From Deltaproteobacteria bacterium UBA5756 (GTDB lineage Bacteria; Desulfobacterota; Syntrophorhabdia; Syntrophorhabdales; Syntrophorhabdaceae), in NCBI GenBank assembly GCA_002418985.1, contig DIFE01000041.1, forward strand, positions 1 through 30,863: DNA of 30,863 nucleotides. Reading direction: 5' to 3'. Position numbers and translations under genes: made by a program. How positions within the stretch are numbered: the stretch's first letter is position 1; the number at the start of each line of letters is the position of its first letter. Under the pieces are notes generated by a model that saw nothing but the letters and a program-made list of their open reading frames with translations, was not told the DNA's origin and searched no databases. Positions 1 to 7,840 of the stretch are shown here, in pieces.

Positions 1-12
1 TGGACAGCAGTG

Positions 13-75
13 GGTGATGGGTAATGGGAAAGACAGGCCCGGCTCCCGCTTTTCTATAACCTATCACCCATCACC
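13..75. repeat. Short inverted repeat built on the CCCATCACC motif
   Basis: GGTGATGGGT at 13-22 is the exact reverse complement of ACCCATCACC at 66-75, and each copy sits within further degenerate copies of the same motif. The same 10-mer recurs at 18519-18528 upstream of the radical SAM gene. This looks like a dispersed intergenic repeat and argues against translation starting at 14. Confidence 0.6.
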
Positions 76-130
76 TATCTTCTATCTTTTTACCTTTGCC
101 ATTATTTTGCTTTTTTCTTACAATAGACCC

Positions 131-1858
131 ATGATGACAAGATTGAAGAAGGATTCTCCCGACGGAAGGCTGGCCTCCTTTTTGATCGATCAGAGGCTCA
201 TATCCGAGGAACAGCTCGACAAGGCACGTGAGGTACTGAAGAACAGCGGGGGTTACCTCAGCGAGGTTCTGGTAAGCAAAGGGCTGATGGCGGAAGATGA
301 CGTGGCCTTCTCGCTCTCGCAGGAGTTCGGTGTGCCGCTCCTTTCCTCCCAGAACGGTTCCATGAAGCCCTCTGACGATCAGGAACTCCAAAAGCTCATA
401 CCGAAGCAGTTCGCGCTGAGGAACATCATTCTTCCCCGCACCCGCGAAAACGGCGTTTTCACCTGCGTGATGTTCAATCCTCTCGACGTGATGCTCATCG
501 ACGAGCTCAGAAAGATCACCGGATGCGATGTCAGTACCGTCGTCGCCACCAAGTCGGACATACTACGGGCCATCGAGGAATTCTACGACACAACGGTCCT
601 CTCGCGAAAATATTATCGCCAGCAAAACGCTATAAACAGCCTCGAACTGGGAGGGCCCGACGCGCGGGAGGATTCCGGCGGTCTCGAAGGCATCGTCGCC
701 CGGGCAAAAGCAGCCCCGGTGGTGAAACTTGTGGACCTCATGCTCTGGCAGGCCATCGACAAACGCGCCTCGGACATTCACATCGAGCCTTTCGAGGACC
801 ATGTTTCCTTACGATATCGCATCGACGGGAAACTTTATGAAATGTCGTCGCCCGCGAAACACCTTCACCTTCCCATGGTTTCGCGGATCAAGATCCTCTC
901 CGGTCTCGACATTGCCGAGAAGCGTCTTCCCCAGGACGGGACCTTCATGGTGAAACTCAAGGACCGTGCGATCGATCTTCGCGTCTCCGTTATACCTACC
1001 ATTTATGGTGAAAAGGTCGTGCTCCGGATCCTCGACAGGACGGGTGTGGTTCTTGAACTGGGCGAAATGGGCTTCGAAGAGGAAGCTCTCGCCAGGCTTC
1101 GAGCGGCCATCTTCAGTCCTTACGGCGTCGTCTTCCTCACCGGCCCCACGGGCAGCGGCAAATCGACGACGCTCTATGCCATCCTGCAGGAGATCAAGTC
1201 TTCAGAGAAAAACATCGTTACCGTGGAAGACCCTGTTGAATACAGGCTGTCAGGCATCAATCAGGTACAGGTCAAACCGGAGATCGGGCTCACGTTCGCA
1301 TCGGCCCTGAGAAGCTTCTTGAGACAGGATCCCGATATAATGCTTGTCGGCGAGGTCCGTGACCTGGAGACTGCGGAAATCTGTGTGCGGTCGGCGTTGA
1401 CCGGCCACCTTGTTCTGTCCACCCTACACACTAACGATGCGCCATCGGCCGTCACGAGACTCATCGATATAGGCGTCGAACCCTTTCTGCTCGCACCGAC
1501 GCTGCTGGCGGTTGTCGGCCAGAGACTTGTCAGGAAGCTCTGCCCCGAGTGCAGGGAAGAGTACAAACCCACCAGGAAGGACCTCGGTTCCGTGAAGCTG
1601 AACGCCGAAACGATCTACCGGGCCAAAGGCTGCCCCGCATGCAACAATACGGGGTACCGGGGAAGGACCCTGATTGCCGAGATCATGTCCTCATCCGAGG
1701 ATCTGAAATCGCTCATAACCCACAATGTCTCCTACCAGAATATGCGCGAACTGGCGAGAAAACTCGGCATGAACACGCTCTACGAATCGGGCTTGAAAAA
1801 AGTCGAAAGAGGCATAACAAGCCTCGAGGAAGTCATGAGCGTGACCTTTGGAATATAA
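131..1858 (+). CDS. GspE/PilB-family type II secretion or type IV pilus assembly ATPase
   Basis: Cytoplasmic hexameric ATPase that powers pseudopilus or pilus assembly. The 575-aa protein has an N-terminal MshEN-like region (about residues 10-150), then a RecA-like core with Walker A GPTGSGKSTT near residue 338, a Walker B region (DIMLVGEVRD) near 400 and a His-box (STLHTNDA) shortly after. Two CxxC pairs near residues 470 and 500 (CPEC, CPAC) form the zinc-binding site typical of GspE and PilB. The frame stays open upstream to a GTG at 14, but that stretch is repeat DNA with non-cytoplasmic composition, so I prefer the ATG at 131 (or 134). No strong ribosome site is visible. No other secretion gene lies in the window, so GspE and PilB cannot be told apart. 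It ends 20 bp from the convergent greA. Confidence 0.9.
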   Translation: MMTRLKKDSPDGRLASFLIDQRLISEEQLDKAREVLKNSGGYLSEVLVSKGLMAEDDVAFSLSQEFGVPLLSSQNGSMKPSDDQELQKLIPKQFALRNIILPRTRENGVFTCVMFNPLDVMLIDELRKITGCDVSTVVATKSDILRAIEEFYDTTVLSRKYYRQQNAINSLELGGPDAREDSGGLEGIVARAKAAPVVKLVDLMLWQAIDKRASDIHIEPFEDHVSLRYRIDGKLYEMSSPAKHLHLPMVSRIKILSGLDIAEKRLPQDGTFMVKLKDRAIDLRVSVIPTIYGEKVVLRILDRTGVVLELGEMGFEEEALARLRAAIFSPYGVVFLTGPTGSGKSTTLYAILQEIKSSEKNIVTVEDPVEYRLSGINQVQVKPEIGLTFASALRSFLRQDPDIMLVGEVRDLETAEICVRSALTGHLVLSTLHTNDAPSAVTRLIDIGVEPFLLAPTLLAVVGQRLVRKLCPECREEYKPTRKDLGSVKLNAETIYRAKGCPACNNTGYRGRTLIAEIMSSSEDLKSLITHNVSYQNMRELARKLGMNTLYESGLKKVERGITSLEEVMSVTFGI

Positions 1859-1878
1859 ACCCCAAACCCGAAACTGTC

Positions 1879-2343
1879 TCAGTCCACTTTGACTATCTCG
1901 TAGGTTCGCTGGCCACCGGGGGCGTTGAAGTTTACCTCGTCGCCGACACATTTTCCCATGAGCGCCCTGCCGAGCGGCGAAGTGATCGATATGGTGTTCT
2001 TCTTGATGTCCGATTCGTAGGGTCCCACGACACGGTACAGGGACTCTTCGTCGGTGTCCAGGTTGACAAGCGTCACGGTACAGCCGAACCCGACCGTCTC
2101 GCCATCCCCCTTCCTCACGTCGACGATCTCGGAATTTCTCAGCTGTTCTTCGATTTCGGCAACTCTCTGCTGAAGGAACTGGAATTCTTCCCTGGCGGCG
2201 TCATATTCGGCGTTCTCCGAAAGATCGCCATGCTCCCGCGCTTCCTCGATGGCCTTCAGGATCTGCGGCCGCTTCACACTGAGCATATTCTCATGCTCCC
2301 TCTTTAATGCTTCATGGCCTTCCCGCGTAATTGGTACTTTCAT
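1879..2343 (-). CDS. greA: Transcription elongation factor GreA
   Basis: Rescues backtracked RNA polymerase by inserting its coiled coil into the secondary channel and stimulating transcript cleavage. The 154-aa length is normal for the family. The N-terminal coiled coil (about residues 1-75) carries the signature EEAREHGDLSENAEYDAARE, whose acidic tip acts at the polymerase active site. The C-terminal FKBP-like domain follows (about 80-154). A GGAG ribosome site sits just upstream of the ATG. The gene diverges from mraZ across a 233-bp gap and converges with the secretion ATPase gene. Confidence 0.97.
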   Translation of the reverse strand: MKVPITREGHEALKREHENMLSVKRPQILKAIEEAREHGDLSENAEYDAAREEFQFLQQRVAEIEEQLRNSEIVDVRKGDGETVGFGCTVTLVNLDTDEESLYRVVGPYESDIKKNTISITSPLGRALMGKCVGDEVNFNAPGGQRTYEIVKVD

Positions 2344-2511
2344 TGGCGCTCCGATTTATTTTGCGATGGATTCAAAGACTACCTGAGCCCGGCCAAATTA
2401 TCAACAGATTTATGTCAGCATCTACCCGAACCCTTCTGGCAGCCTCTTCTGCGCCAGTTTCCGGGGCGAGCGAGAGCCAAAGACAGGCCAACGGAGACAA
2501 GGAAAAAAACC

Positions 2512-2540
2512 TTGACAAACTATAGAGTTACCAGTATAAA
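2512..2540 (+). promoter_or_regulatory. Sigma-70 promoter of the dcw operon
   Basis: TTGACA (2512-2517) and TATAAA (2535-2540) are separated by exactly 17 bp. Transcription would start near 2547, about 30 bases before the mraZ TTG. It is the only strong plus-strand promoter I see before the operon. Confidence 0.8.
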
Positions 2541-2549
2541 TGACTAAAG

Positions 2550-2573
2550 TGGTAAAAGGTGTAAAAAGGTGGG
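2550..2573 (+). promoter_or_regulatory. Candidate MraZ operator (10-bp period repeats)
   Basis: Three repeats start 10 bp apart: TGGT (2550), TGTA (2560) and TGGG (2570), each of the first two followed by an A-rich stretch ending GG. Known MraZ boxes are TGGG-type direct repeats with about 10-bp spacing near the mraZ promoter. The site lies just downstream of the predicted start point and runs into the ribosome site, a position suited to self-repression. Two of the three repeats are degenerate. Confidence 0.55.
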
Positions 2574-2576
2574 AGA

Positions 2577-3017
2577 TTGTTCTCAGGACGGTATGAATAC
2601 TCTATCGATGACAAGAGCAGGGTGAGCATCCCGGCGAGGTTCAGGGAAGGCCTTTCGCTGAACCACGACCTGCGGCTCATTCTCACCAACCTGGACGGCT
2701 GCATAGTCGCCTATCCTTACCAGGAATGGCTGAGCATACAGGAAAAGGTCTCCGCATCCGGACCCATTCGAAAAGAAGCACGAGCCTTCCTCCGCTACTT
2801 CTACTCCGGAGCATCGGAGTGCCCGATAGATAAGCTCGGCAGGATACTTATTCCCCAGGCCCTGAAAGCCGATGCGCATATCCAGAAGAACGTCGTCATA
2901 ATCGGGGTGGGAAAGAAGATCGAGGTCTGGGCGAAAGAAAAATGGGAGGAACTGGTAAAAATGGCCACCGCCGATCCCGATCAGATCGCTGATATTGTAT
3001 CGGAACTCGGTCTTTGA
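2577..3017 (+). CDS. mraZ: Transcriptional regulator MraZ
   Basis: DNA-binding regulator of the dcw operon, acting as a ring-shaped oligomer of AbrB-like folds. The 146-aa protein begins at a TTG behind a GGTGGGA ribosome site, giving the expected MFxGRYEYS start. It carries the two MraZ repeats: DDKSRVSIPARFR near residue 11 (Ser replaces the usual Gly) and DKLGRILIPQ near residue 84. It is first in the operon and overlaps rsmH by 4 bp (TTGA). Confidence 0.95.
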   Translation: MFSGRYEYSIDDKSRVSIPARFREGLSLNHDLRLILTNLDGCIVAYPYQEWLSIQEKVSASGPIRKEARAFLRYFYSGASECPIDKLGRILIPQALKADAHIQKNVVIIGVGKKIEVWAKEKWEELVKMATADPDQIADIVSELGL

Positions 3018-3883
3018 GCGGCCTTACGCATATAGCCGTTCTTCCCAAGGAAGTACTTGAAAACCTGATCAGCACCGAATGCAGGGTCTTTGTCGATGCA
3101 ACCGTCGGCGGAGCCGGACATGCTCTCGGGGTGCTGGACAGAAACAGAAAACTACATTTTATTGGTATCGATAGAGATCAGGAAGCACTCGACCGGGCGG
3201 GGAAGACCCTTGAAAGGTATAGCGACCGGGTAACACTGCTGAAGGGGAACTTCAGGGACTTGAAGGAAATGCTGCACGGGATCGGGGTGTCGTCTATGGA
3301 CGGTATTCTCTTTGACCTCGGTATTTCAAGTTACCAGTTGGCCGGCAGCAGGGGCTTCAGCTTCAAAGACGATGAGGAACTCGACATGAGAATGGATACC
3401 AGGGATGTCCTCACAGCATACGAGATCGTCAACTCCTATCGCCAGGACGAGATCGCCCGGATCCTTTATGAATACGGCGAAGAATGGCAATCCCGAAAGA
3501 TAGCGAAGGCCATCTTCGACAGGCGAAAAAAGGACAGGATCCGCACGGCACGGGAGCTTGCCGACGTCATCCTCGCCGTCAAGAAGAAGACGGGGAAGAT
3601 ACATCCGGCCACGAAGACCTTCCAGGCATTGAGGATCGCCGTCAATGACGAACTCGCAAGCCTCGCAGGAGGCATGGACGCCGCTGTGGACCTTCTTTCC
3701 CCTGGCGGCCGTATAGGCGTCATAACCTTTCATTCCCTCGAAGACAGGATGGTCAAGCAGCGTTTTCGCAGCGATGAAGCTCTGACGGTGCTGACACGCA
3801 AGGCCATCAAACCGGGCATCGAGGAGATAAGGAGCAACCCGCGTTCGCGGAGCGCCAAGCTTCGTGTTGCAGAAAAAATCTGA
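3014..3883 (+). CDS. rsmH: 16S rRNA (cytosine-1402-N4)-methyltransferase RsmH
   Basis: SAM-dependent methyltransferase that modifies C1402 in the ribosomal P site (formerly MraW). The 289-aa product begins with HIAVLPKEVLENL, close to the family's HxPVLLxEV start. The SAM-binding motif DATVGGAGHA is near residue 27, ILFDLGISSYQL follows near 98, and the C-terminal VITFHSLEDRMVKQ block is typical. It starts at TTG 3014, overlapping the mraZ stop. Confidence 0.95.
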   Translation: MSGLTHIAVLPKEVLENLISTECRVFVDATVGGAGHALGVLDRNRKLHFIGIDRDQEALDRAGKTLERYSDRVTLLKGNFRDLKEMLHGIGVSSMDGILFDLGISSYQLAGSRGFSFKDDEELDMRMDTRDVLTAYEIVNSYRQDEIARILYEYGEEWQSRKIAKAIFDRRKKDRIRTARELADVILAVKKKTGKIHPATKTFQALRIAVNDELASLAGGMDAAVDLLSPGGRIGVITFHSLEDRMVKQRFRSDEALTVLTRKAIKPGIEEIRSNPRSRSAKLRVAEKI

Positions 3884-3893
3884 CGGGGGCGTT

Positions 3894-4205
3894 ATGCAGA
3901 GAACAAGGAAAATATATATCGAGTCGTCGGGTGATACGTTGTTCACGAGCGTCCGGCCTATTCTCTTTCTGGGGTTCATCGTTGTCTTTGTTCTCGTTGT
4001 CAGCTTCCTGCTGGTCAACGAACATAATCGTGCCAGGCAGGAACTCATCGAAACGCTGAGCCTCGAGCGGCAATTGTGGGAAACGCACCTGAAACTGAAG
4101 GCGGAGATGGCGGGTATCACGCAGTCGAGACTCCTCGCGCTTAAAGCGAAGGAGCGCCTGGGACTTTCGAAACCGAAGGATGAAGAGGTTCTCGTTCTGA
4201 AATGA
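3894..4205 (+). CDS. ftsL: Cell division protein FtsL (divergent)
   Basis: Small bitopic divisome protein that, with FtsQ and FtsB, forms the FtsQLB complex regulating septal synthesis. The 103-aa product has a short basic cytoplasmic tail, one membrane helix (about residues 22-42) and a periplasmic helical region likely to form a coiled coil. It ends with the AKERLGLSKP block usual at FtsL C-termini. The ATG at 3894 follows a G-rich ribosome site; an in-frame GTG at 3864 would overlap rsmH. Identity rests on position and architecture, since FtsL sequences diverge widely. Confidence 0.8.
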   Translation: MQRTRKIYIESSGDTLFTSVRPILFLGFIVVFVLVVSFLLVNEHNRARQELIETLSLERQLWETHLKLKAEMAGITQSRLLALKAKERLGLSKPKDEEVLVLK

Positions 4206-5047
4206 ACAAACAGGCGATCAGGAAGGCCTTTTTTGTGTGCGCGTCCATAGGGGTCGTGTACGCCGCATTGGCTTTCAATATTCAGGACAGGTTTTCCATG
4301 AAAAGGACCTTTAACTCACCCGTGAGGAAAGCTCCGAAAAGCCTGAGCGTGGCCGTGGCGAACGCCCGGGATGCTGTGACCCCGCAGGGGACGGCCATCA
4401 CCTCCAGTTCTTCCATCGAGCCTTCCAGCCTCATCACCGTCCCTATTATCGCCTACGCGATCCGTGAAGGGCTCATTGAAAAAGATGGTATGATCCTGGT
4501 GAAGAAAACGGACGACGCTTCGAACGTGTATCTGAAGAAACCCTTCGATATCCTGAAGGACAAGGACCCCGATGGCCTTAAAACCCTGTCCCGGATCATC
4601 GGCAAGAAAAATATAGAAACCTTTCTGAACAGGGAAGGGATAAAGCTGCCCGACAGGTCGCTGCCTTTCGACGCCATGGCGGGAACAGGGTACAGCATCG
4701 AAAAGAACGCACTCGTAGCCCTGTACAATAAATACGTGGGTGAGGGGTTCGATCCCCTCATGCCTTACGTCGCGGGCGGATTCGAGGTCGTAAGAAAGGG
4801 CGGCGGATTCGATATCGGCAAGGTCCGGGAAGACAGGCAGGCACAAACGGCGCAGGATGGCAGCACCTGGACGATGCCGAACCTCACGGGGCTTTCGATG
4901 AAAGCGGCCCTTGACAAAATCTCCTCCAGGACGGAGGCGGTCAAGATTCACGGCTCGGGTGTTGTTGCCGATCAATATCCAAAACCACAGGAAAAGGTCC
5001 AGAAGGAAACCCGGTGCATTCTTTACGGGAGGTCCTACCAGCGGTGA
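4202..5047 (+). CDS. FtsI-like pseudoenzyme: membrane-anchored degenerate transpeptidase core with C-terminal PASTA domain
   Basis: Occupies the ftsI (PBP3) position, overlapping ftsL by ATGA and murE by GTGA. The 281-aa product is about half the usual FtsI length. It has one N-terminal membrane helix (about residues 7-25) and only some 45 residues where the pedestal domain should be. A segment starting EPSSLIT (73-79) aligns with the FtsI EPGSxxK motif and its following helix: Ser76 is kept, but the lysine is Thr79. Residues 130-197 resemble the FtsI region after SxN (IIGKKNIETFL, then GTGYSIEKNALVALYNKY), but SxN itself is absent. The KTG-bearing segment is missing altogether. Residues 224-278 form a PASTA domain (MPNLTGLSMKAALDKI, GSGVVADQYPKP). 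I infer no penicillin-binding activity and perhaps a structural divisome role. Alternatives are a lineage-specific scaffold, with the true FtsI elsewhere. Confidence 0.75.
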   Translation: MNKQAIRKAFFVCASIGVVYAALAFNIQDRFSMKRTFNSPVRKAPKSLSVAVANARDAVTPQGTAITSSSSIEPSSLITVPIIAYAIREGLIEKDGMILVKKTDDASNVYLKKPFDILKDKDPDGLKTLSRIIGKKNIETFLNREGIKLPDRSLPFDAMAGTGYSIEKNALVALYNKYVGEGFDPLMPYVAGGFEVVRKGGGFDIGKVREDRQAQTAQDGSTWTMPNLTGLSMKAALDKISSRTEAVKIHGSGVVADQYPKPQEKVQKETRCILYGRSYQR

Positions 5048-6495
5048 AACTGAGTGAGCTCATAAGAAACATCAACAAGATCGCCGTGGCCGGCGACGCC
5101 TCTGTCGAGATAACGGGCATCACCAAGGATTCCCGCGATGTTTCCGAGGGATCCCTCTTTTTCGCGACCTCCGCAAGCAGCGCCTATATCGATGACGCCC
5201 TGAGAAAGGGCGCACGGGCGATTGTAACCGACGGCGTGATAGACCGTCCCTTCGCGTGCACCATTCGTGTACGGAACGTTGCAGCCGCGCTGGGACAGGC
5301 CGCATCGAAATTCTTCGGCCACCCGTCGCGCAGGATGCATATCACCGGCATCACGGGAACAAACGGCAAGACGACGACGACCTACCTTATCGAGTCCATC
5401 CTCGAAGCCGCGGGGGAAAAACCCGGTGTCATCGGCACCATTTCCTACCGTTACGGCGGAAGGACCTTCAAGGCAGCGAATACCACCCCGGGGGCCAGCG
5501 AGACGAACGCCCTTCTTCAGGACATGATGAAGGCGGGGACCACCCATGTCGTCATGGAGGTATCCTCTCATGCACTCCATCAGGCGCGCGTCGAAGGCAT
5601 CGACTTCGACATCGCCCTATTTACGAACCTTACCCACGATCATCTCGATTATCACGGGGACTTCGAAAGTTACGGGGCCGCAAAAAGGCTTCTCTTCGAA
5701 GACTACCTCGCACGAAGCCATAAAAAGAAGAAGTACGCCGTCATGAATATCGACGATCCCTCGATCAGGGAGTTTGTCACCGCTCAACCGGTGACTATGC
5801 TCTCCTACAGCACACGGGGTTTCGCGGATGCATGCCTTTCGAGCTACTCGGAAAGCATCGACGGCCTGACACTCACCATATCCCTACCGGGGAAAAAGAT
5901 CCCCATTGTCTCACCTTTAATCGGCATGTTCAATGCCTCCAACATCCTTGCCGCATCATTGTCAGGTCATGTAATGGGCATACCGCACCACGTGATCAAA
6001 GAGGGTATCGAAAAACTCGGCTGCGTCCCGGGAAGACTGGAACGAGTGGCAAACGACAGGGGTATCTCTATCTTTGTCGATTACGCTCATACCCCCGACG
6101 CGCTCGAGAGCGTGCTGGCCCTTCTTGGAAAGCTCAAGAAAGGGAGGCTTATTGCGGTTTTCGGTTGTGGGGGCAACAGGGATGCCGCAAAAAGGCCCCT
6201 TATGGGCGCAATAGCATCGCGTCTTGCCGATGAGGCCATTGTCACGTCCGACAATCCGCGCGGCGAAGACCCGGGACGGATCATTGAGGACATTACGAAG
6301 GGCCTGGACCGCAAACGGTTCCGGATCATCGAGAACAGGCGCGACGCGATCTTTCACGCCATTCGGATGGCGAAACCGGACGATGTCGTGCTTGTGGCAG
6401 GCAAGGGACATGAGGATTACCAGATCATCGGCGACACCACCTTGCATTTCAGCGACCGGGAAGTAATCGGGGAGTCTCTTCATGTGGCGACTTGA
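5044..6495 (+). CDS. murE: UDP-MurNAc-L-Ala-D-Glu:meso-diaminopimelate ligase MurE
   Basis: Cytoplasmic ATP-dependent ligase that adds the third stem-peptide residue. The 483-aa protein has the Mur N-terminal domain (ITKDSRDVSEGSLFFA), the ATP loop GITGTNGKTTTTYL near residue 100, the EVSSHAL and NLTHDHLDYHG central motifs, and the C-terminal DNPRGEDP motif that marks meso-DAP specificity. The GTG at 5044 behind GGGAGG gives the usual MKLSEL start and a GTGA overlap with the preceding gene; an upstream in-frame start at 5014 is less likely. It overlaps murF by 14 bp. Confidence 0.96.
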   Translation: MKLSELIRNINKIAVAGDASVEITGITKDSRDVSEGSLFFATSASSAYIDDALRKGARAIVTDGVIDRPFACTIRVRNVAAALGQAASKFFGHPSRRMHITGITGTNGKTTTTYLIESILEAAGEKPGVIGTISYRYGGRTFKAANTTPGASETNALLQDMMKAGTTHVVMEVSSHALHQARVEGIDFDIALFTNLTHDHLDYHGDFESYGAAKRLLFEDYLARSHKKKKYAVMNIDDPSIREFVTAQPVTMLSYSTRGFADACLSSYSESIDGLTLTISLPGKKIPIVSPLIGMFNASNILAASLSGHVMGIPHHVIKEGIEKLGCVPGRLERVANDRGISIFVDYAHTPDALESVLALLGKLKKGRLIAVFGCGGNRDAAKRPLMGAIASRLADEAIVTSDNPRGEDPGRIIEDITKGLDRKRFRIIENRRDAIFHAIRMAKPDDVVLVAGKGHEDYQIIGDTTLHFSDREVIGESLHVAT

Positions 6496-7840
6496 GGATG
6501 TTGTGAAGGCGGTCGGAGGAACGGTTCTGAAAAAGGAAAGGGAGGTCTTCACGGGCATCTCGACGGATTCCCGCACAATTCAGAGCGGGGAGCTTTTCGT
6601 CCCCATCCTCGGCAAGTCTTTTGACGGTCATGCCTTCATCGCCGGGGCGCTCACACGATCGCGGGGCGGCACGCTTTGCAGGAACGATCATCCTGTGCCG
6701 CTTGCCGACGCGGAAGGGACGGTCATTCTCGTCGAGGACACCAACCAGGCGCTTCTCGACCTGGCCCACTTCAAGCGGGACAGTCTTTCAGGCAGGTTCA
6801 TCTCCATTACGGGAAGCAACGGCAAGACGACAACCAAAGAAATCCTCGCCGCCATGATGAAGAAACGCTACCGCGTCCATTACAATGAGAAGAACCTCAA
6901 CAATCTCATCGGCGTACCCATGAGCATTCTGGCCATCACCGACGACCCCGACATATGCATTCTCGAGCTGGGAACGAACATGCCCGGAGAGATACGCAAG
7001 CTCGCCGTCACGACAAACCCCGACGCGTCGCTCGTTACCAATGTTAATCCCTCTCATCTCGAAGGCCTCTTGTCGCTTGAGGGCATCCTTGAGGAAAAGC
7101 TCGACCTCTTCCGGTATACGAAAAAGACAGGGAAGATATTCGTCAATGCGGACGATCCCGGCATAGCCGGACGGTATCGTAACCCGGGCAGGGATACCGT
7201 CACATTCGCCATCGATAATGATGCCGACTTTCATCTGACCATCGACAAAGACCTGGGCTGGGAAGGCGCGGCGATCTCGATCGCCTCTTCCGCGGGGACG
7301 ATAAAGGCGCAAACGACCCTTCTCGGCAGGCACAACCTTTATAATATCCTTGCCGCGGCCGCAATAGCCTCGACCATCGGGGTGGACGGGTTCCTGATCG
7401 CACAGGCGATCGCCGAGTTCCGGTCATATGACAAGAGATTCCAGCCCGTGAGAACCTCAAAGGGTTATATCCTTATCGACGATACGTACAATGCGAATCC
7501 ATCCTCTATGAAGTGGGCCATACGGACCCTTGCCGGTCTTCCGGCAGCGGGAAAGAAGGTCGCCGTGCTCGGGGGGATGAAAGAGCTGGGAGACGACAGC
7601 GCCCGCTACCACAGGGAGCTGGGGGCGTATCTCAAGGCCGCCGGCATCGGACTTATCGTGCTTCTCGGCGAAGAGACGAAAGAGACCTTCGCGGAGCTTG
7701 GCGACACCCGGGCGGAACATTTTGACGGGAAAGAAAGCCTCATCGGGTATCTGGCTTCGCACCTTGACTCAGGCGACACGATCCTGGTGAAAGGATCGCG
7801 GGCTTTCAAAATGGAGGAAATCGTGGAGGCACTGGGGTAA
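6482..7840 (+). CDS. murF: UDP-MurNAc-tripeptide:D-Ala-D-Ala ligase MurF
   Basis: Completes the UDP-MurNAc-pentapeptide by adding D-Ala-D-Ala made by Ddl, which is encoded in the same operon. The 452-aa protein has the N-terminal GISTDSRTIQSGELFVP block, the P-loop ITGSNGKTTTKE near residue 106, ELGTNMPGEI and NVNPSHLEGL in the central domain, and DDTYNANPSSM in the C-terminal domain. The start ATG lies inside the murE end. Its TAA shares one base with the mraY ATG. Confidence 0.96.
   Translation: MWRLEDVVKAVGGTVLKKEREVFTGISTDSRTIQSGELFVPILGKSFDGHAFIAGALTRSRGGTLCRNDHPVPLADAEGTVILVEDTNQALLDLAHFKRDSLSGRFISITGSNGKTTTKEILAAMMKKRYRVHYNEKNLNNLIGVPMSILAITDDPDICILELGTNMPGEIRKLAVTTNPDASLVTNVNPSHLEGLLSLEGILEEKLDLFRYTKKTGKIFVNADDPGIAGRYRNPGRDTVTFAIDNDADFHLTIDKDLGWEGAAISIASSAGTIKAQTTLLGRHNLYNILAAAAIASTIGVDGFLIAQAIAEFRSYDKRFQPVRTSKGYILIDDTYNANPSSMKWAIRTLAGLPAAGKKVAVLGGMKELGDDSARYHRELGAYLKAAGIGLIVLLGEETKETFAELGDTRAEHFDGKESLIGYLASHLDSGDTILVKGSRAFKMEEIVEALG

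Noticed and set aside
14..130. N-terminal extension of the GspE/PilB-like ATPase
   Set aside because: It would translate the CCCATCACC inverted repeat into a hydrophobic, non-family sequence. The MMTRL start at 131 fits the family.
4202..5047. A frameshifted full-length ftsI
   Set aside because: The other frames hold no transpeptidase motifs. The gap between ftsL and murE is too short for the missing segments, and both gene junctions are clean 4-bp overlaps.
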